DNA from: an uncultured Lachnospiraceae bacterium
GTDB taxonomy: Bacteria > Bacillota_A > Clostridia > Lachnospirales > Lachnospiraceae
Assembly: GCA_910587495.1 (NCBI GenBank)
Contig: CAJUMT010000029.1
Location: 1 to 21,882 of the forward strand
DNA length: 21,882 nt
Direction: 5' to 3'
Part shown: positions 1 through 6,966 of the stretch, one piece after another
How the letters are laid out: the number at the start of each line of letters is the position of its first letter
How positions within the stretch are numbered: the first letter of the stretch is position 1
Notes under the pieces: model-generated
Told to the model about the DNA's origin: nothing
Seen by the model: only the letters and a program-made list of their open reading frames with translations
Databases searched by the model: none
Translations under genes and position numbers: made by a program

Positions 1-168
1 GTACGCGATCTCATGTCCGCAGTCCCAGTCATCCTTGACCCCATAATCCACATGGTCAGTAATACAAATTTCATCCATGTTCATGCGAATCGCGTCTTTC
101 ACTACATCCTCCATTAAATAAACGGAATCATCGCTGAACTCCGTGTGTACATGATAATCTGTAAACAT
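1..168 (-). CDS. PHP-domain phosphatase, histidinol-phosphatase-like (5' part only)
   Basis: This is the first 56 codons of a gene that runs off the left edge of the window. The start is ATG at 168-166, with a strong ribosome binding site (AGGAGG on the minus strand, 178-173). The protein opens with a DYHVHTEFSDDS motif, whose HxH pair supplies the first metal ligands of PHP phosphoesterases. A second typical block, ICITDHVDYG, follows at about residues 34-43. In Firmicutes this family includes HisK-type histidinol phosphatases as well as other PHP hydrolases, so the substrate cannot be named from a fragment. It lies downstream of the metallophosphoesterase on the same strand, 137 bp apart, and could be co-transcribed with it. 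Family assignment is firm; the exact role is open. Confidence 0.85.
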   Translation of the reverse strand, partial: MFTDYHVHTEFSDDSVYLMEDVVKDAIRMNMDEICITDHVDYGVKDDWDCGHEIAY

Positions 169-274
169 AAAAACCTCCTAATTAAAGTTCCGCAGCTCCA
201 CTCCCAATGCCCTGGTACTGAGAGCATTTCCGTCCGCAAAAAGATGCGTCCGTAAATCCTCTCGGGCATTGTCC

Positions 275-315
275 GTTCCGTTGCTGTTTAAGTTCCGCTG
301 CTGTTTTAAGTTCCG
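275..315. repeat. Imperfect 17-18 bp tandem duplication at the end of the metallophosphoesterase gene
   Basis: Read on the minus strand, the unit CGGAACTTAAAACAGCAG is followed by CGGAACTTAAACAGCAA and then a partial CGGAAC. The first copy contains the stop codon of the metallophosphoesterase gene. A related CGGAACTTTAA lies further downstream, near 185-195. This looks like replication slippage; no function is evident. The rest of 169-305 shows no gene. Confidence 0.6.
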
Positions 316-1178
316 TCCGCCTCCGGCAGTATATCCACAATCACCAGCTCCGGGCGGTTGAAGATGCGGGGCAGTACATTTCTGCATAGTCCCCTGCTTA
401 CGATCATGGAAGTCTCCCCCAGCGTATACTGCCCGCCTGCATATCGGGGGAACAGTCCCTGGCCGGGAGCAAACAGTCCGTTTAAAATCCACGGGATACG
501 AACCTGCCCGCCATGGGCATGACCTGCCACTACCAGGTCGAATCCACTGTCGGTGTAAAAATCCGTCAGCTCCGGGCGATGGGACATAAGGACAGAATAC
601 TGCCTTGCTTCCAGACTGTCCTGACAATCCCAAAGCTGTTTTTCCCATCCGCCTGTTTGTGTATCAAAAGAAGCATACCCCGTAACCCCCGAAGGATCGT
701 CTACGCCGCAGATCTGTAGCTTCTGCCCTTTTACTTCCAGTACCCTTCTCTCGCCTTCCAGCACCATGACGCCATAGGAAGCGATCATTTTTTTAATAGC
801 CTCCGCTTCCCCTGACCAGTATTCATGATTTCCCGATACATAAAAGCAGGGGTACTTATGCCCGATCGCCGCCAAAAGGGTCTGCGTCCCTCTATGGGAC
901 ACCTTATTGTCCGCAATATCTCCCACCAGCAGCACCGCATCTGGTTTTTGCCCGGAAAGCATCTCTACTAAATCTTCCTGTCCCTGACCGTACAAGGTGC
1001 TGTGAAGATCTGTCAGCACAGCCAGCCGAACAGGTTCTGTCACTTTGGATGAGTTTTCTATATAATATTGAAGCTTTAGCTTCTGGCTGCACATCCCATA
1101 GATGCCGCCTGCGAGCATCGCCAAAACAAAAACCTTGCACAGATACCTGATTCCTGTTCTTTTTGTTGTGATTTTCAA
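306..1178 (-). CDS. Membrane-anchored calcineurin-like metallophosphoesterase (YkuE/YaeI type)
   Basis: The protein has 290 residues, normal for this family. A hydrophobic segment at about residues 13-30 follows a basic N-terminus and is probably a signal anchor, placing the enzyme outside the membrane. The dinuclear metal motifs appear in the expected order: TDLH at 56-59, GDIADN at 86-91, GNHE at 116-119, then SHRPEL and GHAHGGQ in the C-terminal half. YkuE/YaeI relatives cleave phosphoester bonds, some on UDP-diacylglucosamine-like lipids, but the substrate here is unknown. The start codon is TTG, with AAAGGA six bases upstream, chosen because no better in-frame start with a binding site is seen. 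A TATAAT-like box lies at 1218-1223 (minus strand) without a convincing -35. The promoter would be divergent from the nitrogenase-like operon. Confidence 0.88.
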   Translation of the reverse strand: MKITTKRTGIRYLCKVFVLAMLAGGIYGMCSQKLKLQYYIENSSKVTEPVRLAVLTDLHSTLYGQGQEDLVEMLSGQKPDAVLLVGDIADNKVSHRGTQTLLAAIGHKYPCFYVSGNHEYWSGEAEAIKKMIASYGVMVLEGERRVLEVKGQKLQICGVDDPSGVTGYASFDTQTGGWEKQLWDCQDSLEARQYSVLMSHRPELTDFYTDSGFDLVVAGHAHGGQVRIPWILNGLFAPGQGLFPRYAGGQYTLGETSMIVSRGLCRNVLPRIFNRPELVIVDILPEADGT

Positions 1179-1272
1179 TGAAATTCCTTTCTGTCTCGTC
1201 TATTCCCGTCTGACACCATTATATTCCAAAATATACCCAATATAAAATTGGACATATTCAACAAAAAAAATA

Positions 1273-1301
1273 TTGTACTTTACGTTTTGTTGTGCTATAA
1301 T
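1273..1301 (+). promoter_or_regulatory. Sigma-A type promoter of the nitrogenase-like/hyp operon
   Basis: The -35 box is TTGTAC (1273-1278) and the -10 box is a perfect TATAAT (1296-1301), with 17 bp between them. TGC directly precedes the -10, giving an extended -10 element. Transcription would start near 1307-1308, leaving a leader of about 107 nucleotides before the first gene. Confidence 0.75.
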
Positions 1302-1311
1302 AACGAAATCT

Positions 1312-1401
1312 GAGATTGAAATGTGGATTGAGATCGAAGATGTGATTGTTTGTATTACTATGTGTATTTTCAGACCGCATCTTTGAAGATGCGGTTTTTT
1401 T
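1312..1401 (+). promoter_or_regulatory. Operon leader with direct repeats and a possible antiterminator
   Basis: Two imperfect direct repeats lie head to tail: GAGATTGAAATGTGGATTG (1312-1330) and GAGATCGAAGATGTGATTG (1330-1348, sharing one base). They are followed by an intrinsic-terminator hairpin at 1374-1401. The stretch TCGAAGATGTG (1334-1344) can pair with the 5' arm and loop of that hairpin (1376-1386) over 11 positions, two of them G-U, which would block the terminator. This is the layout of an attenuator. I recognise no known riboswitch class in it, and the pairing was worked out by eye. Confidence 0.5.
1374..1401 (+). terminator. Intrinsic terminator inside the operon leader
   Basis: The stem ACCGCATCT/AGATGCGGT closes a four-base TTGA loop and is followed by a run of seven T. 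It ends only a few bases before the ribosome binding site (TGGAGG, 1403-1408) of the first gene, so it must be bypassed for the operon to be expressed. It does not belong to an upstream plus-strand gene, because there is none. Confidence 0.75.
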
Positions 1402-1414
1402 ATGGAGGAACAGT

Positions 1415-1675
1415 ATGGAGACAAGAATCGCTATTATAGGAATTATCGTCGAGGACATTGACTCTACTGGTGCGGTCAATGATATTCTGCATGATTACAG
1501 TATGTATATCATCGGTCGGATGGGAATTCCCTACCGGGACAGGGATATCAATATCATAAGCATCGCGCTGGACGCGCCGACCGACATTATCAACACCCTA
1601 GCCGGAAAGATCGGGAAAGTGCCCGGAGTTAGCGCCAAAGCCATGTATTCTCGGGTCCCCGGTCAGGACGCATAG
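1415..1675 (+). CDS. TM1266-family putative hydrogenase-system regulator (ACT-like)
   Basis: This 86-residue protein matches the TM1266 family by pattern: an N-terminal RIAIIGIIVED strand, then IIGRMGIPYRD, ISIALDAPTDIINTLAGKIGKVPGV, and a short tail. The family has a small ferredoxin/ACT-like fold. It is annotated as a putative iron-only hydrogenase system regulator because it often sits beside the [FeFe]-hydrogenase maturation genes hydE, hydF and hydG; its ligand and mode of action are unproven. The start at 1415 is chosen because TGGAGG precedes it by about six bases. A longer reading from 1346 would run through the terminator hairpin. It is the first gene of the operon, 11 bp before H1. 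Here it accompanies nitrogenase-like and hyp genes instead, so it may sense the state of that metal system. Family firm, role inferred. Confidence 0.85.
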   Translation: METRIAIIGIIVEDIDSTGAVNDILHDYSMYIIGRMGIPYRDRDINIISIALDAPTDIINTLAGKIGKVPGVSAKAMYSRVPGQDA

Positions 1676-1686
1676 GAGCCTGCCAT

Positions 1687-2451
1687 ATGATCAAAATAGC
1701 TGTTTATGGAAAAGGCGGCATCGGCAAATCCACCATCGTCTCGAATCTTTCCGCCGCACTGGCGGAAAAAGGGTTGAAAGTCATGCAGATCGGCTGCGAC
1801 CCCAAAGCGGATTCCACCATCGCCCTGCGCCGCGGCGCTTTGCTTTCCACAGTACTTAAGACCGTGCGGGAGAAAAAAGACGATTTTGATTTGGAAGAAA
1901 TCACCTGCCTGGGATATGCTGGCGTTGTCTGTGTGGAAGCAGGCGGCCCCATACCCGGGCTGGGCTGCGCGGGCCGGGGGATTATCACAGCCCTGGAGAA
2001 ATTAGAATCCAAAGGAGCCTACGATATCTACCGTCCGGATGTGGTTTTTTATGATGTATTAGGAGACGTGGTCTGCGGCGGATTTTCCATGCCCATGCGG
2101 AAAGGCTGCGCCGACCTTATCTTTATTGTGACATCCGGAGAAAATATGGCCATCTACGCCGCCGCCAATATTGCCATGGCAATCGAAAATTTTAAAGGCC
2201 GCGGCTATGCAAAGTTAGGCGGTATTCTTTTAAACCGCCGAAACGTAGCAGATGAACAGAGGAAAGTCGAAGAACTGTGTCGGGATATCCACAGCAAGAT
2301 CGCAGGAGAGCTTCCCTTAAGCCAGACCGTACAGGAAGCCGAAGCGCTCTGCAAAACGGTTTTGGAAGCATTTCCCAAAAGCAGTATGGCCCATACTTAC
2401 CGCACACTGGCGGATACGCTTCTTACGCTGTGCAGGGAGGCAATATGTTAA
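1687..2451 (+). CDS. Nitrogenase Fe-protein-like ATPase, copy 1 (H1)
   Basis: This 254-residue protein is a homodimeric NifH/BchL-type reductase by sequence. It has the P-loop GKGGIGKST at residues 8-16, the switch-like GCDPKADST at 36-44, and both [4Fe-4S] ligands: Cys94 in GLGCAGRG and Cys130 in DVVCGGF. Arg97 sits where NifH carries its ADP-ribosylation site. Such proteins couple ATP hydrolysis to one-electron delivery to a component-1 partner. The protein is shorter than NifH (about 275-295), lacking the C-terminal extension. The C-terminal third departs from the usual PRSPDI...TVVE motif seen in H2, reading LPLSQTVQEAEALCKTVLE. The binding site TAGGAG (1673-1678) overlaps the previous stop. 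Its 3' end overlaps D1 by 7 bp. The likely partner is D1-K1. Which substrate is reduced cannot be told. Confidence 0.93.
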   Translation: MIKIAVYGKGGIGKSTIVSNLSAALAEKGLKVMQIGCDPKADSTIALRRGALLSTVLKTVREKKDDFDLEEITCLGYAGVVCVEAGGPIPGLGCAGRGIITALEKLESKGAYDIYRPDVVFYDVLGDVVCGGFSMPMRKGCADLIFIVTSGENMAIYAAANIAMAIENFKGRGYAKLGGILLNRRNVADEQRKVEELCRDIHSKIAGELPLSQTVQEAEALCKTVLEAFPKSSMAHTYRTLADTLLTLCREAIC

Positions 2452-3773
2452 GGCGCATCGGGCAGAAAATTTCTGCCGATGATATAAAGATTCCCATCAA
2501 AGACGCTGTTTTCCCGGCTCCTTTTAAAGAAGGGCTGGAATACAGCTCCCCTGCAAGAGGCACCTGGAATATCGTACACACAGGTATGCTGATCCCTCAG
2601 AGCCATCAGATTTTTGTCTGCGCCCAGGGATGCCTAAGGGGCGTTGTGCTGACTGCCGCAGAAATGAACGCTTTAGACCGGTATTCAGCCGTTATGATCC
2701 GTGAAGAAAACGTATTGGACGGCGCCATGGAAGAGCTTATGATTGAAGGAGTTTCCGACGTACTGCAAAAACTGCCTTACCGCCCAAGAGCCGTCCTGCT
2801 TTTCATCAGCTGCCAGCACTTTTTTCTGGCCTATGACCAGCATCTGGTCTTTCAGACATTACGGGAACGATACCCTGACATCTGTTTTGCAGACTGTTAT
2901 ATGATACCCACTTTAAGAAAGAGCGGCCTGACGCCGGACCAGAAGATGCGCATCCAGCTCTACAGCATGTTAGAACCCATGCCTCACGATCCGAAGAAAG
3001 TCAACCTGATCGGAAGCAACCACGCCGTCCGTGAAAGCAGCGAACTTGTACGCATGATCAAGGAGCAGGGCTATGAACTTCAGGCATTAAACCATTGTCA
3101 AACCTTTGACGACTATCTTGCCATGGCGGCGGGCAGCCTGAATATCCTCTATGAACCCCTTGCCATCGCCGCCGGAAAAGACCTGGAAAAAAGACTCGGG
3201 CAGGCATACCTGTATCTTCCTTTTGTCTTTCATTATGACCAGATTGACGAGAATTATAAAAAATTGGCCGAGACGCTTCATATAAAGATGCCGAACCTTA
3301 CAGAACTTCGCAGGAAAACCGATCAGGCGTTAAAAGAAGCCAGAGAAGAGATCGGAACTGTAGAGATTGCCATAGATTATACCTTTACTTTCCGAGTCTT
3401 AAGTTTCTGCCGCCTTTTATTGGAATATGGATTTTCCGTGACACAGATCTATGCGGACGCTTTTCTTCCGGAAGAGCGGGAAGATTTCCTGTGGATACAA
3501 AAAAATCACCCGGATGTTGCAGTACTTCCTTCCAACCAGCCGAATCTTCGCTTTTTAGACAGAAAACCCCGGGGAAAAATCCTGGCAGTGGGGCAAAAAG
3601 CCGCCTATTTTACAGGAACCGAATATTTTGTCAATATCGTAGAAAGCGGCGGTCTATACGGATACGACGGTATTTTAGGTATCACGGAACTTCTGCTGGA
3701 CGCTTTTCGGCATAAAAAAGACACAAAGGTAATCATCCAAAGGAAAGGGTACGGGTGCGAGAGCTGCATATGA
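2445..3773 (+). CDS. Nitrogenase component-1-like protein, alpha type, copy 1 (D1)
   Basis: This 442-residue protein belongs to the NifD/NifE/BchN superfamily (oxidoreductase/nitrogenase component 1). Supporting features are an N-terminal Cys block (CAQGC, Cys59 and Cys63), a second site FISCQHF (Cys123), the FDDYLAMAAGSLNI block, and a C-terminal GLYGYDGILGITELLLDAF block like that of NifD. The three cysteines could hold a P-cluster-like or simple [4Fe-4S] cluster. At the position of the NifD FeMo-cofactor Cys (NifD 275) no cysteine is seen. The C-terminus ends with an unusual CESC pair (438 and 441). The start at 2445 has GGGAGG four bases upstream and overlaps the H1 stop; an in-frame reading from 2277 would overlap H1 far more. 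It overlaps K1 by ATGA. It probably pairs with K1 and receives electrons from H1. Confidence 0.88.
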   Translation: MLRRIGQKISADDIKIPIKDAVFPAPFKEGLEYSSPARGTWNIVHTGMLIPQSHQIFVCAQGCLRGVVLTAAEMNALDRYSAVMIREENVLDGAMEELMIEGVSDVLQKLPYRPRAVLLFISCQHFFLAYDQHLVFQTLRERYPDICFADCYMIPTLRKSGLTPDQKMRIQLYSMLEPMPHDPKKVNLIGSNHAVRESSELVRMIKEQGYELQALNHCQTFDDYLAMAAGSLNILYEPLAIAAGKDLEKRLGQAYLYLPFVFHYDQIDENYKKLAETLHIKMPNLTELRRKTDQALKEAREEIGTVEIAIDYTFTFRVLSFCRLLLEYGFSVTQIYADAFLPEEREDFLWIQKNHPDVAVLPSNQPNLRFLDRKPRGKILAVGQKAAYFTGTEYFVNIVESGGLYGYDGILGITELLLDAFRHKKDTKVIIQRKGYGCESCI

Positions 3774-4909
3774 AACAAGTAGCAGGACTGATATCAACTT
3801 ATTCGTCGGATGCATTCGGCATCTGTTCCGCCCTCTACGAACTGGGCGGCATGGTCGTAATGCACGACGCCTCCGGCTGTAATTCCACCTATACGACCCA
3901 TGACGAACCCCGCTGGTACGATATAGACAGCATGATCTACATTTCGGCCATCTCGGAGATGGAAGCCATCTTGGGCGACGACAACAAACTGATCCGGGAT
4001 CTGATCGAGACGGCAGAGGCGTTACAACCGGCTTTTATTGCCCTCGTGGGCGCACCGATTCCTTATATGATCGGCACGGACCTTCCGGCCATCGCCGCCA
4101 TCGTGGAACAGTCAACCGGCATCCCTTCTTTTGGACTTGCCGCAAACGGTATGCAGCATTACACCCAGGGCGTCTCCATAGCGCTTTCGGCTGTTGTAGA
4201 CAGATTTTGCATTCCGGATCTGAAAAAGGCGGAAGCATTATCTGTCAATATTCTGGGAGCGACTCCCCTGGACTTTTCCTTAAACGGCAGCGTGGATTCC
4301 ATAAAAAACTGGCTTAAGGAATACGGCATGGAAGCAAACGCCTGCCTGGCCATGGGCAGCACGCTGGAAGAGATTCAAAAAGCCGGTCGGGCAAATGTGA
4401 ACCTGGTCGTCTCCTACGGCGGCCTTGCGGCGGCGGCAAAACTCCGGAAAAATTTTGGCATCCCCTATGTAACAGGCGTACCTTTCGGAAAAGAATATGC
4501 CCGGCGGCTGGCTGACAGCTTAAAACGCGCCGCCAAAGACACAGGAAATCTGACTGCCTGCAAAAAAAGCGACGCATCCGATCGAAAAAATGATGAACTG
4601 TTTATTATAGGGGAAACCATATCCGCCGTTTCCCTGGCAGAAGCCATAGAACTTGAAACCGGCAGAGCTGTCCGGGCGCTCTGTCCGCTGGACACGGAAA
4701 GCTTTTTGCTGCGGTCGGGAGACCTGATGACGCCTGATGAAGACGACCTGATGAAAAACCTGTCTTACAGTACAGGTCTAATTGCAGATCCGCTCTACCG
4801 GGCGCTTTGCCCTGATAACCTAAAATTCTACCCGCTTCCCCACGAAGCATTTTCCGGCAGGATTTACGACGCCGTCACCCCGAACCTGATCAATAGGAGG
4901 TTATTTTAA
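3770..4909 (+). CDS. Nitrogenase component-1-like protein, beta type, copy 1 (K1)
   Basis: This 379-residue protein is a shortened NifK/NifN/BchB-like subunit. It has LYELGGMVVMHDASGCN at the N-terminus, with Cys37 at the position of the first cluster Cys of NifK (HGPQGC). It shares the block DEPRW (45-49), and GATPLDFS and YGGLAAAAKLRKNFGIPYVTG further on, with K2. In NifK a Cys precedes the IGDDL-like block; here the sequence is VGAPIPYMIGTDL, with no Cys. The start ATG at 3770 forms an ATGA overlap with D1 and aligns residue for residue with the start of K2. An alternative GTG at 3755 has a better binding site (AGGAAAGGG, 3741-3749) but would add five residues that K2 lacks. It likely forms a D1-K1 complex. 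The C-terminal 60 residues are not recognised. Confidence 0.83.
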   Translation: MKQVAGLISTYSSDAFGICSALYELGGMVVMHDASGCNSTYTTHDEPRWYDIDSMIYISAISEMEAILGDDNKLIRDLIETAEALQPAFIALVGAPIPYMIGTDLPAIAAIVEQSTGIPSFGLAANGMQHYTQGVSIALSAVVDRFCIPDLKKAEALSVNILGATPLDFSLNGSVDSIKNWLKEYGMEANACLAMGSTLEEIQKAGRANVNLVVSYGGLAAAAKLRKNFGIPYVTGVPFGKEYARRLADSLKRAAKDTGNLTACKKSDASDRKNDELFIIGETISAVSLAEAIELETGRAVRALCPLDTESFLLRSGDLMTPDEDDLMKNLSYSTGLIADPLYRALCPDNLKFYPLPHEAFSGRIYDAVTPNLINRRLF

Positions 4910-4911
4910 TT

Positions 4912-5667
4912 ATGCTAAAACTTGCAATTTACGGAAAAGGCGGTATCGGTAAATCCACCACCACAAGCAATCTGGCGGCCGCCTTCGCGACTCTGGGGAA
5001 GAAAGTAATCCAGATCGGCTGCGACCCCAAAGCCGATTCCACTATTAACCTGTTGAGCGGCCATCCGGTGAAACCTGTCATGGATTACCTGCGGGAATAC
5101 GATGAAGGACCGGAGCGCATCGAAGATATCGCCAAAGAAGGTTTCGGCGGCGTCCTCTGTATTGAAACCGGCGGACCCACACCGGGACTTGGCTGCGCTG
5201 GGAGAGGGATCATCACCACTTTCAGCCTTCTGGAAGACCTGGAGTTATTTGAAACCTATAAGCCGGATGTGGTACTCTACGACGTATTGGGCGATGTAGT
5301 TTGCGGCGGCTTCGCCGCCCCTATACGGGAAGGTTACGCCGACAATATCCTGATTGTCACCTCCGGTGAAAAGATGGCATTATACGCCGCCAACAATATC
5401 AATACGGCGGTCAATAATTTTGAAGACCGGGGCTATGCGTCTGTGAAAGGAATTATCTTAAACCGGCGCAATGTGGAAAACGAGCGGGAAAAAGTGGAAG
5501 AGTTTGCCCGCCAAAACAACCTTTCCATCATCGCCGATATTCCCAGAAGTCCGGATATTATCCGTTATGAAGACTTGGGAATGACCGTCGTTGAAGGCGA
5601 CAAAAACCTTCCGGTCAGCCAGGCGTATCTGGAGCTTACCGAAAAACTGCTGGAGGATAAGACATAA
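4912..5667 (+). CDS. Nitrogenase Fe-protein-like ATPase, copy 2 (H2)
   Basis: This 251-residue protein is a close paralogue of H1. It has GKGGIGKST at 8-16, GCDPKADSTINLL at 36-48, the cluster ligands Cys95 (GLGCAGRG) and Cys131 (DVVCGGF), and Arg98 after the first ligand. Unlike H1 it keeps the classical NifH stretch IPRSPDIIRYEDLGMTVVE in the C-terminal part, so it is the more canonical of the two. It lacks the C-terminal extension of true NifH. The ribosome binding site TAGGAGG (4894-4900) lies within the end of K1, and the gene starts two bases after the K1 stop. Retention of every ATP and cluster residue indicates a working reductase, most likely for D2-K2, though cross-reaction with D1-K1 is possible. 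Confidence 0.93.
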   Translation: MLKLAIYGKGGIGKSTTTSNLAAAFATLGKKVIQIGCDPKADSTINLLSGHPVKPVMDYLREYDEGPERIEDIAKEGFGGVLCIETGGPTPGLGCAGRGIITTFSLLEDLELFETYKPDVVLYDVLGDVVCGGFAAPIREGYADNILIVTSGEKMALYAANNINTAVNNFEDRGYASVKGIILNRRNVENEREKVEEFARQNNLSIIADIPRSPDIIRYEDLGMTVVEGDKNLPVSQAYLELTEKLLEDKT

Positions 5668-6966
5668 ATGGAAAAAGAAGCTTATTATATTACTGCCGCC
5701 GACCTGGCGGAAAAAGGCCTTCGGCATATACCCGACGAGCTGCGCTCTTCCTCCCATCTGATCTACAGTTCCCCGGCGACGTTGTCTTTTAACTCACCAG
5801 GCGCCCAGGGATTCGGCGTAAAACGGGCCGGTCTTGCCATCCCCGGCTCCGTAATGCTCCTGGTTGCTCCCGGCTGCTGCGGACGAAATACCACCATGTT
5901 AAGCGAACTGGGCGGTTACAGCGACCGTTTCTTCTATCTTCTGATGGATGATACGGATATCGTCACCGGCCGGCATCTGAATAAAATCTCCGAAGCGGTT
6001 CAGGAAGTAGTGACCTCTCTTGAGAAAAAGCCCTCCGCTGTCATGATCTGTATCACCTGTGTGGACGCCCTTCTGGGCACCGATATGGAGCGGGTCTGCC
6101 GGAAAGCCTCTGCATACGCTGGTGTTCCGGTATTGCCCTGCTATATGTATGCGCTCACCAGAGAAGGACGCGTCCCCCCTATGACCGCCGTGAGAAAATC
6201 CATTTATTCTCTCCTTGAAAAGCGGAAGAAAAAATCCACGACCGTCAATATTTTAGGAGAGTTTGCTCCGTTTTTGGATGATACGGAGCTGTATGAAATT
6301 CTTTACAGCCTTGGCATCAAAAAGATCAATGAAATTTCCCGATGTCGCGACTTTGAAGAATACCTGTCCATGGCGGAGGCCAATTTTAACCTGATCTTAA
6401 ACCCGGAATGCCGTCTGGCTGCGGAGGATATCAGAAAAAGACTGGATATCCCGGGCATTGAGCTTACCCGGCTATACCAGATTGACAAAATACACAGACA
6501 GTATGAGCTTTTAAGCGGCGCGCTTAAGATGCCCATCGACGACCGGAAATATTATGACCAGGCGCTTAAAACCGTGAATACTTTTGGCGCCACCTGGCCG
6601 AATACTTCTTTTGCCATCGGCGAATGCTTAAGCGCCGATTCCTTTGAACTGACGCTGGCGCTTCTTCGCTACGACCACCAGGTACACGAAATCTACAGTA
6701 CGGTTTCGGATGAAAATTTTATATATATAAAGAAAATTGCCGAGCTAAGCCCGGATACTCGGATCTACACCAACCTCTCTCCCACCATGATGTATTATGA
6801 TTGCGGAGAAGGACGCGTAGATGTAACCATCGGTATGGATGCAGGCTATTATCACCCGGGCTGTGCCAATGTCCCCTGGAACCAGGAGCGCCAGCCATTC
6901 GGATATTCAGGACTTATGCACCTGTTTGAGGAACTGTTAAAAGCCAGAGAAGGGAGCAAAGAATGA
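5668..6966 (+). CDS. Nitrogenase component-1-like protein, alpha type, copy 2 (D2)
   Basis: This 432-residue protein is a NifD/NifE/BchN-superfamily member, distantly similar to D1. Shared blocks are YSSPA near residue 33, an xPGC site (here APGCCGRN, Cys70-Cys71), a CITC site (Cys128, Cys131), and FEEYLSMAEANFNLI. MDDTDIVTGRH near 93-103 resembles the DIVFGG-type block of NifD/NifE. The C-terminal RQPFGYSGLMHLFEELLKA block corresponds to the PYHGFDGF region of NifD. In my hand alignment the NifD cofactor His442 falls on Val, and the cofactor Cys275 is not aligned, although a Cys lies three residues further on (PECRLAA). A FeMo-type cofactor bound the usual way is therefore unlikely. GGAGG (5652-5656) precedes the ATG, which directly follows the H2 stop. 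It overlaps K2 by ATGA, just as D1 overlaps K1. Confidence 0.88.
   Translation: MEKEAYYITAADLAEKGLRHIPDELRSSSHLIYSSPATLSFNSPGAQGFGVKRAGLAIPGSVMLLVAPGCCGRNTTMLSELGGYSDRFFYLLMDDTDIVTGRHLNKISEAVQEVVTSLEKKPSAVMICITCVDALLGTDMERVCRKASAYAGVPVLPCYMYALTREGRVPPMTAVRKSIYSLLEKRKKKSTTVNILGEFAPFLDDTELYEILYSLGIKKINEISRCRDFEEYLSMAEANFNLILNPECRLAAEDIRKRLDIPGIELTRLYQIDKIHRQYELLSGALKMPIDDRKYYDQALKTVNTFGATWPNTSFAIGECLSADSFELTLALLRYDHQVHEIYSTVSDENFIYIKKIAELSPDTRIYTNLSPTMMYYDCGEGRVDVTIGMDAGYYHPGCANVPWNQERQPFGYSGLMHLFEELLKAREGSKE

Noticed and set aside
178..648. 156-codon minus-strand reading frame
   Set aside because: It overlaps the end of the metallophosphoesterase gene in another frame, has no recognisable motif, and its composition looks like out-of-frame translation.
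1200..1414. Known riboswitch (for example nickel/cobalt or cobalamin) in the operon leader
   Set aside because: The leader is short and lacks the conserved motifs of these classes; only a terminator, repeats and one rival pairing could be seen.
3755..4909. K1 start at GTG 3755
   Set aside because: It has a better binding site, but ATG 3770 gives a protein that aligns from residue 1 with K2 and repeats the ATGA overlap seen between D2 and K2. Kept only as an alternative.
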